Shown here: positions 44,690 to 55,084 of the stretch, piece by piece | Numbering within the stretch: the first letter of the stretch is position 1 | Layout: each line of letters begins with the position of its first letter | NCBI GenBank assembly: GCA_039621445.1 | Contig: CP154956.1 | Coordinates: forward strand, 81,650,474 to 81,714,473 | Direction: 5' to 3' | DNA: 64,000 bases | Origin: Euglena gracilis | Taxonomy: Eukaryota; Euglenida; Euglenophyceae; Euglenales | Translations under genes and position numbers: made by a program | Notes under the pieces: generated by a model | Told to the model about the DNA's origin: nothing | The model's input: the letters and a program-made list of their open reading frames with translations, nothing else | Databases searched by the model: none

Positions 44690-44830
44690 GGCAGAATTAG
44701 GAATCGGCCAACTCTGGCAACAAAAAGCAGTAAGAAGCACCCCCCGCACACGCACAAACTCCAAACATAACAGCCGGCAAGGAAAGCAGGACCTCACCAT
44801 CTCGCAGTGCGGAGCCCGAAGGGTCTTGGC
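44690..44830 (-). repeat. DIRS inverted terminal repeat (left ITR of the minus element)
   Basis: GTCGAAGGGCAGAATTAGGA + ATCGGCCAACTCTGGC matches, reversed, the inner part of the ITR at 45137-45280, and GTGCGGAGCCCGAAGGG at 44807-44823 matches its outer end (GTGCAGAGCCCGAGGTG). Orientation fits an element reading toward lower coordinates. Confidence 0.65.
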
Positions 44831-45096
44831 TTTTGTGTCCGTCGGGTTTTTCCGACCACTGTCTGCCAAAGTCTGTGGCTGTCACTGGGTGGGCTTTTAA
44901 AAACTTTTTCCGGGGTGGATAGGACAGCCACGGATCGCCACGGTTGCACCGCGCCGTCAGGTCGTCCAGCTGTAGCCGCAGCCAGTTCTCGTTGTTCAGC
45001 GATGCTCGTCGTGTTGGCAATTGTATTTTTCATTGAAGTCTTGGATATGTCAACAAATTCCACAAATTCTGACTTGATGCTCTCTACGAGCGTCAC
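44831..45096 (-). pseudogene. gag fragment of a third DIRS-like copy
   Basis: The peptide MTLVESIKSEFVEFVDISKT is followed by WLRLQLDDLTARCNRGDPWL in one frame, and DSHRLWQTVVGKTRR in another. The first aligns with KKRQLENLEMRFQRGEPWPS of the plus element. It is cut by the ITR at 44690-44830 on one side and the plus element at 45137 on the other. Confidence 0.55.
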
Positions 45097-45136
45097 CTTC
45101 CGGATAATGCGATTGACTAATCTCTGTCAAATTCAC

Positions 45137-45260
45137 GACACCTCGGGCTCTGCACTTTGCCATTGTGAGGCCATGCCTTGCTCGCCGGCGGTTTGTTGTG
45201 ATTGTTTGCTGCGCTGGGTTAGGAGGTCCCGCTTAGTGCCTTTCTTCGCCGGAGTTGGCT
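45137..45260 (+). repeat. DIRS left ITR
   Basis: 45171-45260 is the reverse complement of 49560-49647 with a 2-bp length difference. The outer part, 45137-45172 (GACACCTCGGGCTCTGCACT...), is complementary to 49317-49352 in the internal region. Confidence 0.85.
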
Positions 45261-45423
45261 GATTCCTAATCTTGCCCTTCGACACGGAAGAAGACAGAAA
45301 CTTTTGAAGAACAGAGTTGGAAGAGACCAAGACAATACAATATCAATATTCAGAACCTGTAGAACCTGAAGAATATCAAATTCAAGAAAATATTTCAACT
45401 TTGACATTTGAAGTCAATGCAGC

Positions 45424-47575
45424 ATGTGGCGAACGAATTGGAATTATCAAGTCGACAACCTGGACACAGTGCAGAACAAGAAACGCCAGCTGGAGAACTT
45501 GGAGATGCGGTTTCAACGTGGCGAACCGTGGCCATCACTTCCCCCCCACACATCTCAACAGAAAATTTTCAGCAGCAGACAGCCACACACAGTGATGGCC
45601 ATGGACCCTGGCAGACAGTGGGCAAAAAGCCCAGACGACAACGGAAGACATTGGGTACCCAGGGTCAACACCCATTACATTTCAAATTGGGGTGCAGGAA
45701 ACCTTCAAAATTGGCAGACCCAGCCCAGAGAGCAAAGGCCCCAGCCCACAGAGCAAATGCCCCCAACCCATCAAGATGGAATAAGGGACAAGGGGGCCAG
45801 TACAACAATGGGAAGCCAGCAGATGGCCCAGTCTGGAGCAGAAGGCCAATCCAAGGGCTATGGAAGCCCACAGGAAGGGGCAAAAGAGGTCTGTACCAAC
45901 CATCTTTTTCAAATTCAGCCCACAACCCCATTCCAGGGGGGAGGGGGGAGGCCCAGCAACAGGGCTCCCCCAGACTTCAATTGGGCATGGCAAGAAGCCA
46001 GAACTTACAGCCCCGGCCATGGAGGCCAGAGCAAAAGGGGCTTGGGCCAAAGAGACCAATCCAAGGGCTATGGCAGCCATACAAGGGGTGGACCTCCAGA
46101 GGCCCCCCAGAAGCTAAAGGGCAGCCCCACAGGGGCTTTGTATTTAACACATGCCCAGCCCCAGGAGGAACAGGGGGAAGGGGAAGGACCCCCACAAGTA
46201 TTTATTCATCATTCTTCAAATCCCCCAGTGGAATCAAGAAGGGGGGGACCCACAGAGGCCCCCCTATGGTATGGATACCAACACCATCATCATCAAGGAG
46301 GCCTGATAGGCAAAACAGGGGCAGTAAGCCCTATGGTATGCACTCCAACAACAAGATCCTCCAGAGAGAGAGTGAGAAGAGAGGAGAGTGCATGCACACC
46401 CCCCCAGGAAAACTTTCCCTTTCCAAGGGCTCAAGCCCTAGGGGCCCTAAGGGTGCAATGTCCAACACCCCCAGCCCAGCCCCCCCAAAATCATCTTATC
46501 CAGGAAATAAATTCCATGGAGGAGAAATGGGGAGACACCCCCCTCCATCAAAGGCTGCAAAAAAGCCTGAAATGGTGGACAAAAAATGCCCCCCCAACAA
46601 CATGTCAACTCATCAGGGATGGCATTCAACCCCCTTGGGTAAACCCACCAAAATTGTCCAACCACCCAAAAATCAGAGCAAATTTGAACCTACCCCAAGC
46701 AGCAAAAATACTGCTGGATTACGAAAAATCTGGATCCGTAAAGAGGGTGAGGGATTCAACCACCCAGCACCTGATCCCCTGGTTTCTGATTTCAAAACCA
46801 GAGGGGGGCCAGACAAAATGGAGATTAATAAGCGATTGCAGGGAAATAAATCAAAGGTTCCAGGTGAAACCTTTCAAGCTGGATCACATCCAGCACATTT
46901 TTCCAGTGTTGGAAAAAGGCCACTGGGCATCCAAAATAGACCTAAAGGATGCTTACTTCCACATCCCAGTGAGCCAGGCCCTAAGGCCATTTCTAAGACA
47001 TCAGGTGGGGGGGCAGACCTGGGAATTCCAGGCAGGCTGTTTTGGCCTAAACATAATGCCCCAAATTTTTATGTCAGTAACGAAGACATTCGAAAAGCTG
47101 TGGAGAAAAAGGGGCATCCAGGTATTTATTTACCTGGACGACATTTTACTGGTGGCCCCAACACAAAACCTCTTACAAAATCACCTGAACACAGTCGTCA
47201 GGGATTTAATCAAATCAGGGTTCAAAATCAATGTGAAAAAGTCCACCCTCCAGCCCAGCCAAATCGTAAATCATCTTGGATTTCAACTAAACTTCCAAGA
47301 GGGAAAATTACGGGTGCCACCCCAGAAAATAAAAACAGTAAAAAAGGAACTGGGAAAAATTGTGAAAAAAGATTACACGTCAAAAAGGCAACTGGATGCC
47401 ATTTTGGGCCAAATCAGATGCAATCTAATGGCCCTGCCCTTTCTAAGGGCCTTTACGGATGCCCTGGCAAATTTTTTGGTGGAAAATTCCACAGCCCCCT
47501 GGGACTCAAAACACCCCATTTCCCAAAGGATAAAGGACCAATTAAGGGAAATAAAAATTCTGCTGGACACCTGGG
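45424..47575 (+). CDS. DIRS gag-reverse transcriptase ORF
   Basis: ATG 45424 opens a frame with a short coil (NKKRQLENLEMRFQRGEPWP) and a long Pro/Gln/Gly-rich gag-like part to about residue 390, including SKGYGS repeats. RT spans about residues 430-715: WRLISDCREINQRFQ, ASKIDLKDAYFHIPVSQALR, FQAGCFGLNIMPQIF, the catalytic FIYLDDILLVAP (YLDD at residue 570) and VNHLGFQLNFQEGKLRV. This is the RT type of DIRS/PAT elements. After residue about 716 homology moves to the next frame at a G6 run (47571-47576), though this frame runs on to 47709. An overlapping frame open from 45408 is a shadow until that point. Confidence 0.85.
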
Positions 47576-48470
47576 GGGCAGACCCTTCCCCCAAAGTGCA
47601 ACCAGAGAGTTGCACTCAGACAGCAGCACCCATGCCTGGGGGGGGCTGGACATTCGAACAGGCAAAATTGTGCAGGAATTTTGGAGGGAAAACTCCATTT
47701 TGCACATAAACGTCAAAGAATTAAGTGCAGCAATAAGCACAGTACAAAGCCTAAGCAAACCAGGAGAAACTGTGTCCCTGTCAGTGGACAATCAAGTAAT
47801 TTACTATTACTTAACAAAAGGGGGGGGCAGAAAAGACCCCTTCAATTCCATGCTAAGACCCTTTTTCAAATGGTGCATGGAGCACAACATAAACCTGCAA
47901 ATAAAGTGGGTCCCTTCAAAGGAGTGCCTGGCAGATCCTATAAGCAGGTGGGAAATGGACAGGGGGGATTATTCCCTGGACCCCCAACTTTTTCAATGGC
48001 TGAGGCAGCAGTTCAAAAATTACATAAACCTGAAAACAGACCTTTTTGCCTCACCAGGCAACAAAAAACTGCCACAATTCGTGGCCAGGTGGCCCCACTG
48101 GGAAGCCACAGCAGTGGATGCATTGCAATGCCCACTGGACAACATGGGGGGACTTTATGCAAACCCCCCCTGGTCTGTAATTCAAAAATTTCTCCCCAGA
48201 TTAAGACTGTTTCCACAAGCCAAAGTTTTGATGGTCACCCCCTACTGGGATTCAGCCACATGGTGGCCCCAGTTAATAAAAATGAAAGTACCAGGGACCC
48301 CCTGCCTGAAAATCACCCCCTACATGGGTATGTTCACCAACTGCAGGGGGGAAAAAATGCCACCCCCCAGGTGGCCCCTGCTTTGCATGATTTGCTCAGG
48401 AAAATTTTGGAAGGGAAACAAGTACAAAATTCGACCATTAACGATTTCCTGGGCAGAAACCCCAGTTTGA
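47576..48470 (+). CDS. DIRS RNase H and methyltransferase-like domain
   Basis: In the frame closing at 48470: RNase H with SDSSTHAWGGLDI (first Asp), HINVKELSAAI (Glu), VSLSVDNQVIYYYL (Asp-Asn) and KECLADPISRW (last Asp). Then KTDLFASPGNKKLPQFVARW, DALQ and YANPPWSVIQKF (NPPW at 48162-48173), followed by VTPYWDSATWW; this matches the N6-adenine methyltransferase-like domain of DIRS1-type elements. Enzymatic activity is not established for this family. Homology switches frame near 48325 and the rest of this frame to 48470 is probably non-homologous. Confidence 0.85.
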
Positions 48471-49599
48471 AAAGGTACCAAAGTGCCTTTACGCTTTTAT
48501 GGGTGATTCTGGAAAAAATGGGGGTACCCCCCCCCTGAAGCCACCACTGACCAAGTGGTTGACGCTTTAATTCAACTGTTTCAATTTTCAAAGGCCCAAG
48601 CACGCAATGCATACAGTGCTATGCTATTGATCCCTGGCTTTGGGGGCCTGAGGTTCCATGCCATGTTGGCACCTTACAAAAGGCTTTGGAACCAAAACCT
48701 GGAGAAATATGGTGCATTCTGGGATCCCCTCCCAATCCTCCTGGGGCTGGCACAGTCCCCCCTGCCCTCTGATATATGTACATTGCGTACACAACTCATT
48801 TTCTGTTACCGAATCCTCTGTTTATACAGAAGTTCTGATTTGGCACAGGTCCAAAGAACCACCAGTGTGTTGGGGGGGGGCACCCTACATCAAAATTAAA
48901 CGTAAAGGGCAAAAATTCCATAAGTGGGAGAGAGTTGTCTCTATTCCCCAATGCCCCCAAATCAGCCCCTTTCATTTAATGCTGCCTTATGTGGCAGCAA
49001 CACGTTTCTTTATGAAACCTGGGGGCCCCCTCTTAATTACGTTAAAACCCCCCTACAAAGCCATTAAGGCAGATACCATTGCTTCTATCACCAAAGACTT
49101 TTTGACCAAACAGGGGGTGCCCCCCCAGGTTTGGGGACCCCACTCCACCAGAGGGGCAGGGGTTGGTTTGCTCAAAAAATTGGGCCTTTCTGCCCAAGAA
49201 GTTTGTGAAATTGGTCAATGGAAGGGGGTGGAGGCTTTTACAGCCCATTATCAAAGACTTGGTGCCCAAGGTTCCTTGGAGAATGCCCTGGCCCCCCTTT
49301 TTTCAGTGCACAATCTGGCCTCACAATGGCAAAGTGCAGAGCCCGAGGTGTCTCGCATTCCCTCGAGGCAGACTGAGGAGGGAGGAAGGGACACCGAGGG
49401 CGAAGCACAAAGACATTGTGAGCCCGACCCCCCCACCCATATACGAAAATTTGTCTTCAAACGCCCTCGATCAGAAGATGGGGGCCAGGGGGGGGAAGGT
49501 GGGGGGGGACCCCCCCAGGCAAAGAAACAGCGCCATGGTCGCCACGTCGGAGACGATGCAGCCAACTCCGGCGAGGCGGCACTAAGCGGGACCTCCTAA
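48240..49599 (+). CDS. DIRS tyrosine recombinase (YR), three frames
   Basis: N-terminal part in one frame (HGYVHQLQGGKNATPQ to LLWVILEKMGVPPP), a change at the C8 run near 48528-48535, then AQARNAYSAMLLIPGFGGLR, KRLWNQNLEKYGAFWD and LCLYRSSDLAQVQR (catalytic Arg). A second change lies at the G9 run near 48872-48880. Then VWGPHSTRGAGVGLLKKLGL (HxxR), VCEIGQWKG (Trp) and AFTAHYQRLG (nucleophilic Tyr). All catalytic positions of the YR family are present. The tail to 49599 is charged and overlaps the internal complementary region. Confidence 0.85.
49317..49420 (+). repeat. DIRS internal complementary region
   Basis: 49317-49352 is complementary to the left outer end (45137-45172). 49354-49420 is complementary to the right outer end (49651-49717). 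The two lie side by side, as if complementary to the junction of joined ends. It lies within the recombinase ORF tail. Confidence 0.85.
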
Positions 49600-49718
49600 C
49601 CCAGCGCAGCAAACAATCACAACAAACCGCCGGCGAGCAAGGCATGGCCGCACAATGTCTTTGTGCTTCGCCCTCGGTGTCCCTTCCTCCCTCCTCGGTC
49701 TGCCTCGAGGGAGTACGA
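49560..49718 (+). repeat. DIRS right ITR
   Basis: Inner part 49560-49647 pairs with the left ITR. Outer part 49651-49718 (CACAATGTCTTTGTGCTTCG ... GAGTACGA) pairs with the internal region. Confidence 0.85.
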
Positions 49719-49734
49719 TTTTCATGGTTCTTGA

Positions 49735-50055
49735 ATTGAAGTTCCTTTCCTCTGGGTTGTCGAAGGGCGAATTAAGAGTCAGCCAGCTCCGGCGAGAGAG
49801 GCACGAAGCAGGGACTTCTAACCCAGCGGACCAAGGCAAATCCAAAAAGCCCAAGGCAGGGCCTCGCAAGGGCAAGGTGCGGAGCCCGATCTGTCGCCAC
49901 GCCGAAAGTCGGGGAAGCTTTGTCAGCCAGGGGGCACGGAGCAGGAACTCCTAGCCGAGCGCGCAGAGCAATCCGGACAGCACCGCCGGCTGCAGGCGTT
50001 GCCTCAAAAGGTCTTTGTGTCTCGCCCTCGGTTTTCCTCGCGGGAGTGCGATGGT
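49735..50055 (+). repeat. Two diverged DIRS ITR relics in tandem
   Basis: GTCGAAGGGCGAATTAAGAG + TCAGCCAGCTCCGGCGAGAG at 49759-49800, then GTCAGCCAGGGGGCACGGAG with GTCTTTGTGTCTCGCCCTCG and GCGGGAGTGCGA ending about 50050. Both are in the orientation of the right ITR. They look like remains of earlier DIRS insertions. Confidence 0.6.
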
Positions 50056-50059
50056 GGCG

Positions 50060-50819
50060 GACCCACCACTAGGATGGGGGGGGCTCACCCCCCACGCCCG
50101 CCATTGGGTTTGGTGACGGGTCCGAACCACACCATTACTTGGCGACCCGGGGGAGGGGGTCGCCACGCCACGCCACTTTCCACTCGGAAAAAACCAGTCA
50201 GTCATTTTCCCCAAAAAGCCAGTCAGTCACTGAACCCCTGGGGAGGGGTTCGGCCACTCTTCAGGGGGGGGGGTCCCCCCCTCACCTCTCAAGGGCAAAA
50301 TGTGGAGGAATGGGACGTCACACTTTGTCCTTGTTTTAAAAGAGTTTCAAACACCACCCATGACCTGGCACAGAAGACGAAATGAAGTATGAACGAAAAC
50401 GAAATATGGGAAACGATCACGGGATGGTATGGCACCCTGGCACCAAACCTTTTTTCGCAACAGAGGTGGCATCTGCACGTGTTCATGGCTGGATGAGAAT
50501 GCTGTTGGTATAATACAAAACTCCCCTCAACAAACCAAATCCAGGGCACACCCTTGGGGGGGGGGGGGGACTGACTGGCTGCTGGGTTTGACGCGTGCAA
50601 CAAAAAAAGCAACAATACCCTTTGGGTGTGCTATTCCCCCAAATCCAGGCGGGTTTGCAAAATTTTGAGCAAAAAAACCCAAAACCCTCAAAAGTTTCTT
50701 ACAATTTCTGGCGCCCCTTTTCAGAAAAATTTATAAATTCAATTTTTCAAAGATTAAACACTTACTCAGGCCTCGGGAATTCTGGGCAAATATTTGTGCC
50801 AATGATCCCAACAACTGTG
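50060..50819. other. Spacer with CCAGTCAGTCACT motif copies
   Basis: ACCAGTCAGTCATTTTCCCC and CCAGTCAGTCACTGAACCCC near 50190-50245 belong to a motif also at 52285-52365, 53110-53125 and 62530-62545, each beside CCCC..GGGG blocks. No gene. Confidence 0.4.
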
Positions 50820-51058
50820 GCGAAAAAGAGGTGCCCAGGTCATAGATTCGCTTTGCCAGGGGGCGCCCAAAAAACCCCGGCGCAAAGCGCTGGAAATGAG
50901 TATTTCTTCGAAAAAAATGCCCGAAAATTGCGGAAAAATGCAAAAAATGCGAGTTGTGTGTAAATTCTTTCAGGAGCTCCCCGGGGATGTACACTTTTCT
51001 GCTGGAGAGGACTTGGAATATTTTCACTTGCTCCAAAAATGCAACATTAAAAGATCTA
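50820..51058 (-). repeat. Exon-like repeat, minus copy (plus copy 52597-52840)
   Basis: The minus strand encodes SFNVAFLEQVKIFQVLSSRK + VYIPGELLKEF; the plus copy encodes FNVAFLEQVKFFQVLSSGKV + YLPRELLKEF. A second conserved patch (CTTTGCGCC..GGTTTTTTGGG.. CGAATCTATGACCTGGGC) follows in both. Amino-acid conservation between copies suggests a former coding exon; the family is not recognised. Confidence 0.65.
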
Positions 51059-51155
51059 CGGGCTGCTAACCAGAATGAGGAGTTGACATAGGGACCCCCC
51101 TGGAGGGGTGTTCTCCTCAATTTTTGTGTTCTCAAAACCCAAGGTGGATCTCGGT

Positions 51156-51369
51156 CAGGGGATTTTTTAAGACCGGGGGGGGGGGGGGCCGGGGACCCAC
51201 AAAAATGGCCGAAAAATCGCGAAAAATGCTAAAAATAGCACTTTTTTGGCGCCGAAAAGTATATCCCACCCCCCTCCGGGGGGACCCCCCTCGGCCCCAC
51301 CCCCCCCACCCACCCCCCCCTTCCCCCCCCCCCCCCCCCGGGGTTCCACGACTTAAAAAAAAAACCCTG
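51156..51369. mobile_element. hAT-type MITE, TIR CAGGGGATTTTTTAAGAC (214 bp)
   Basis: Right end GACTTAAAAAAAAAACCCTG. TSD ATCTCGGT (51148-51155) versus ATCTTGGT (51370-51377), 8 bp with one mismatch. The interior has G/C runs and CCGAAAAATCGCGAAAAATG / GGCGCCGAAAAG words shared with the other MITEs. Non-coding. Confidence 0.8.
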
Positions 51370-51439
51370 ATCTTGGTCCCCAATTAAAACCCCTCCCCCC
51401 CACCCAAAAGTGGCAACCTCTGAATCGGTTACATCGGTC

Positions 51440-51545
51440 CTATCCATGAAACAAACATTTTTGCCAGCCAGCCTTGCTCGCTCTAGGCAGCAGTGGAACA
51501 AAACCACATCCCTTCTGCACTGAACACAATGCGCTTGGTGGACTC
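51440..51545. repeat. 65-bp dispersed repeat, copy 1 (others 53845-53940, 63685-63780)
   Basis: CCAGCCTTGCTCG..GCAGTGGAACAAAACCACAT-CCCTTCTGCA aligns with CCAGTCTTGTCTGCG..AGCGGAGCAGAACCGCATCC-CCTTCT and CCAGCCCTGCCTGC..CAGTGGTGCAAAACCGCATC-CCCTTCTTCA. It could be a former exon. Confidence 0.6.
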
Positions 51546-52160
51546 ACTGTGGAGGGACCATCAACAGGAGGGTCGTGCACACCTTGTCAGGAAAAATGTC
51601 AAATTCTTCCCACTCCTCAAAAATAAAAAAAAAAAACAAAATATAGAAAACGCATCCAGGCAAAAATGGGGACATTTTTGAGCGGTGTATTTCCTTCAAA
51701 AGAAACCATGTGGGGAACACTTAAAATGAAACAAAACTGCTAGCCAGGCGAAAATGCACTGAACCCCACACAACCAACCATGACAGCTGGAAGTCTGGGA
51801 ATGAATATGTGAGACCAATCTTTCTTTATTTCCCTTCAACAACAGCCAAAAGCACAATTCGGAATCCATGAAAAAAAAACCGTTGATGAAGAAACTCACA
51901 CAATTTGCGCACTGCCATAATCCCTGCAGTGTTTGAAGGGGGGATGGAGGGTTGAGATCTCTGTGCGAGATGGCGTCGGAAGGGCCTTTGGCTTTGGTAA
52001 GGAAAGTGTAGATAACACGAAAGCCAGCAAAGCGGGAATGACACAAACCACAAACATGCGATGAAAACGGCAGGGCAGCTTTGCACCAAAACCGGTTTCC
52101 CGCCATGATGTGGATGACAGTGCTTGCTCTGCACGGATCCATGACTGGATGGCCAGATGG
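51546..52160. other. Spacer containing an exon-like repeat (51915-52150) shared with 62225-62470
   Basis: Both copies contain CCTGCAGTGTT, GATGG..GTTGA(A/G)ATCTCTG..GAGATG(A/G)CGTCGG, CGATGAAA..GGC..GC, then TGCTCTGCA. The 62-kb copy encodes MNVQCRLCMNPQLDGGQ with a CxxC; the 51-kb copy is frameshifted. Probably a transposase exon relic. Confidence 0.5.
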
Positions 52161-52384
52161 TTGATTTTTGTTTGCAGACCCCTGGGGAGGTCACTTTCAG
52201 GGGGGGTCTTCTTTCTTCGAAATTAGCGCCGGCCATAAACAGACAAGAAGCCTTAGTGCAACCCAGGGGGGTCTTCCAAAAACCACTCAGTCACCACCCC
52301 CAAAAGAGGCGACCCCCAGGGGGGAGTCACTTTCCACTCTGAAAAACCCCGTCAGTCACTTTACCCCCACGGGGGGGGGGGAAT

Positions 52385-52475
52385 CATGCTTGTGCTTGGA
52401 GTTGGGGGGGAAGGGGGTGGGTGGGTGCTGTAGGGTGCCTGCCCCTAGCAGGCACCCCCCCCCCCGGGGGGATAG
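52385..52475. mobile_element. Truncated MITE of the CATGCTTGTGCTTA family
   Basis: CATGCTTGTGCTTG then GGTGCCTGCCCCTAGCAGGC and ACCCCCCC..GATAGGGGTCC match the left halves of 56388-56645 and 57702-58004. No right terminus follows. Confidence 0.6.
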
Positions 52476-52596
52476 GGGTCCGTTTTTGGTTGTTTTTGGG
52501 CCAATTTCGCATCGGCAGTGGTTGCATACCAAATATAAGTGGATGCAACCAGGTGAACCAACCATATCATTTCACAAGTTTGCATCACATTTTCCT

Positions 52597-52840
52597 TTAA
52601 TGTTGCATTTTTGGAGCAAGTGAAATTTTTCCAAGTCCTCTCCAGCGGAAAAGTGTACCTCCCCAGGGAGCTCCTGAAAGAATTTTTACACAACTTCCCC
52701 ACCTGTATTAAATGAGAAAAAGCCGCAATTTTGGGGCATTTTTTGAAGAAAAACCCATTTCCAGTGTTTTGCGCCAGGCTTTTTTGGGGTCACAAAGTGA
52801 ATCTATGACCTGGGCTAGGTTGCATTTTGGTCGGGTGCCA
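52597..52840 (+). repeat. Exon-like repeat, plus copy
   Basis: Inverted relative to 50820-51058; see that entry. Confidence 0.65.
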
Positions 52841-53591
52841 CCCCCCGGGGCTTGCCTGGGCACACACTCCAAATCCGACCCCCCTGGGGGGGGGGGGGCA
52901 CTTGGCCGGGTGTCGACTGACTGGTTTTCCAAAAAAAAGTGAGTGATTGGTTTTGGGAAGAGTGGAAGTGACTCCCCCCTCCGGGGGGGGGGGGGGGTGA
53001 TTGACTGGTCTTTTTGGAGTGACTCCGGGGGGGGGGGGGGTCGGCCACTCGGAAACCCAAAAGAAACAGGTCTTTAGTGGTTTTTGCAGACCTCCGGGTC
53101 CAGGCCAAAAACCAGTCAGTCAATCGGAAATATCCAGTCACCCACCACCCTGGGGGGGGGGGTCGGCCAGTGTCCCAGTGATTGTATGGGCCGGTCACAT
53201 CTCAAGCAGTGGTTTGACCTCCGGCCTGCCCCCCCACCCATACTCACCCACCCATACTCACCCCAGGGGTGGGGTCATCGGAGTTTAAACAAAAACCTGT
53301 CCACCCCCTATGTGAGGATGAAAATGCCTCACCCTGCCCGGGGGGGGGCATCCCCCCCTTACCTAAACAGTGGCACGGTCTGGGTGACCATGAAGCACTG
53401 GCCGAAAAACTTTGACCCCCCCAAAATGGCCAAAAGAGCCTTTTGGGCGATTTTCGAACAAAAATTTGTCGAAAATGCAAAAATTTTCCAGCGCAAAGCG
53501 GCAGAAGGAAAATTTTGACCTCTTGGGGGTCCCAGGCACCCCTCTCCTGGGGTTGGTCCGGACCCCCCCCTGGCAGGTGGGGGGTCTGGAC
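52841..53591. other. G/C-run spacer with CAGTCAGTCA motifs, no gene
   Basis: Several CCGGGGGGGGGG blocks next to TGACTGGT or CCAGTCAGTCA. CCTAAACAGTGGCACGGTCT at 53361-53380 is shared with 59530-59550 and 63258-63278. TTTTCCAGCGCAAAGCGGCA near 53485 is the core found in other MITEs. Confidence 0.4.
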
Positions 53592-53744
53592 CAGGGTTTT
53601 TTTTTAAGACCGGGGGGGAGGGGGGGTTCCCCCCCTCCAAACCACCCCCGGGGGCCCCCCCGGGGGGGGGGGGGGGGCTCGGCAAGACCCACCCACCCTA
53701 CCCCCCCCCCCCCCCCGGGGGTCCACGACTAAAAAAAACCCCTG
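53592..53744. mobile_element. hAT-type MITE, TIR CAGGGTTTTTTTTTAAGAC (153 bp)
   Basis: Right end GACTAAAAAAAACCCCTG. TSD GTCTGGAC is perfect (53584-53591 and 53745-53752). The interior is mostly G and C runs. Non-coding. Confidence 0.85.
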
Positions 53745-53844
53745 GTCTGGACCCCCTCCAGTCCAGGAGGGGGGGCACGCCTTGCGCCTTCTTCATATCA
53801 AATCCTGCTCCTGCCTGCCCATAGTCCCCGAGCTTATTGGTGGG

Positions 53845-53940
53845 CCGGCAGCATCCGAATCCTTCCTCATCCAGTCTTGTCTGCGTCAGCAGTAGCGGAG
53901 CAGAACCGCATCCCCTTCTCCACACGCTTGTGCCATCACC
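53845..53940. repeat. 65-bp dispersed repeat, copy 2
   Basis: See 51440-51545. Confidence 0.6.
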
Positions 53941-55084
53941 TCAGGGGCTGAACCATGGTACATTCCACCGGGAAACTGTCGCCTGTTACAGAGGTGGGTG
54001 ACACGGCTCAGGTGAGAGTTTTTGGGGAGTCCGGGTCGGAGGGAAAAAAGGGAAACTTAAGACCCAAATTCAAAAAAAAATTCTCACATTTTTGTGGTCT
54101 ACTCAATTATTGTGGAGCAAGACCCGACCCACGGTCAAACCGGGTACCAAAAAAAATAGAAACTGTCCAAAAAAAAAATGTCAATTCTGCAAAAAAAAAT
54201 AATTATTTGACGGTGGGGGAGTTGGACCCAGGGGTCGACCCCCCCCCACCCACCATGGCACCCGCTCAAAGGAAATCCCTTCGGCACCGAAGGAAAATTT
54301 TGACCTAAAAATCGGCGCCCCGGAAATACGGGAAGGCCTGGTGGGGGAAGGGCGTCGACCCCCACATCAACAGGATGGGGTGGGGGGGTCAAACCCCACC
54401 CACCCACCATGCATAGTTGTTGCTGTTGCAGGTTGAAGGTTGCGGGGATTCCCATGCAGCCCCACCCGGGGGTGGGGTCAAATTTTCTGAAGGAACGCCC
54501 TGGGTATGACCCACCAGGGGTCCAAATGGCATAAAACATTTCTCATTTCACTTTCTGACCAAAAAAATTTTTTGGACCGGGGGGGGGGTCGAGGGGACCA
54601 ACTTTTGGGGGTCAATGTCGGGGTGTCCAAAAAAATTAGGGACTTGCGCCGAAAATGGAAGAAAACCCTGCCTCTGGTGGGGTGTCCACAAGGCTTCTTT
54701 TGACCACCCCCACCTCCCGGGTGGGGGCGAAAAAAATATTTCCCAACGGCTTTCATTTTTTTTGCCCGGATGGGGGAGTTGTTTTTTTAAGTGGGGGGTG
54801 GGGTTAAATATGTTTCTTTTCACGTGTTTGCGGTCTGCGGTCAGTCCCAAGCCAACAGGTGCCAGGCCGGTAAAACACCCCACCGATAACGATAGTGCGG
54901 GGCCGCCAAAAGAGCAAAATTTAAATAAACCCGTCCCCCCCTCCCGCCGAGTATGCAAACACACCCTCACTTTCATGGGATTTCCAAAGGAACTGAACAA
55001 AAATAACATGGGCAGGGTCGAAACGGAAGTGCACCCCTTGCCGTCGCAGGCGACAGGGGAGTCAATCTTTTTGGGAAGGGGCGC
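53941..55084. other. Spacer, no gene recognised
   Basis: A/T-rich and G/C-run segments alternate. 54835-55080 has a plus-strand frame of ordinary composition (RSAVSPKPTGARPVKHPTDN) without a known motif. Confidence 0.3.

Larger units (their letters stand above)
45137..49718 (+). mobile_element. DIRS-type tyrosine-recombinase retrotransposon, structurally complete (4.58 kb)
   Basis: Inverted terminal repeats lie at 45137-45260 and 49560-49718. Between them are gag-RT, RNase H/methyltransferase-like and tyrosine recombinase regions in the canonical order. An internal complementary region (49317-49420) carries the complement of both outer ends joined together, as in DIRS-1, where it templates circle formation. 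No direct target duplication is expected for recombinase integration. Frame changes occur between domains, mostly at G/C runs. Confidence 0.9.

Noticed and set aside
45408-48470. 1020-codon open frame read as one protein
   Set aside because: Only its last third (from about 47576) matches RNase H and the methyltransferase-like domain. Upstream the RT and gag homology is in the neighbouring frame, so the first two thirds are a shadow.
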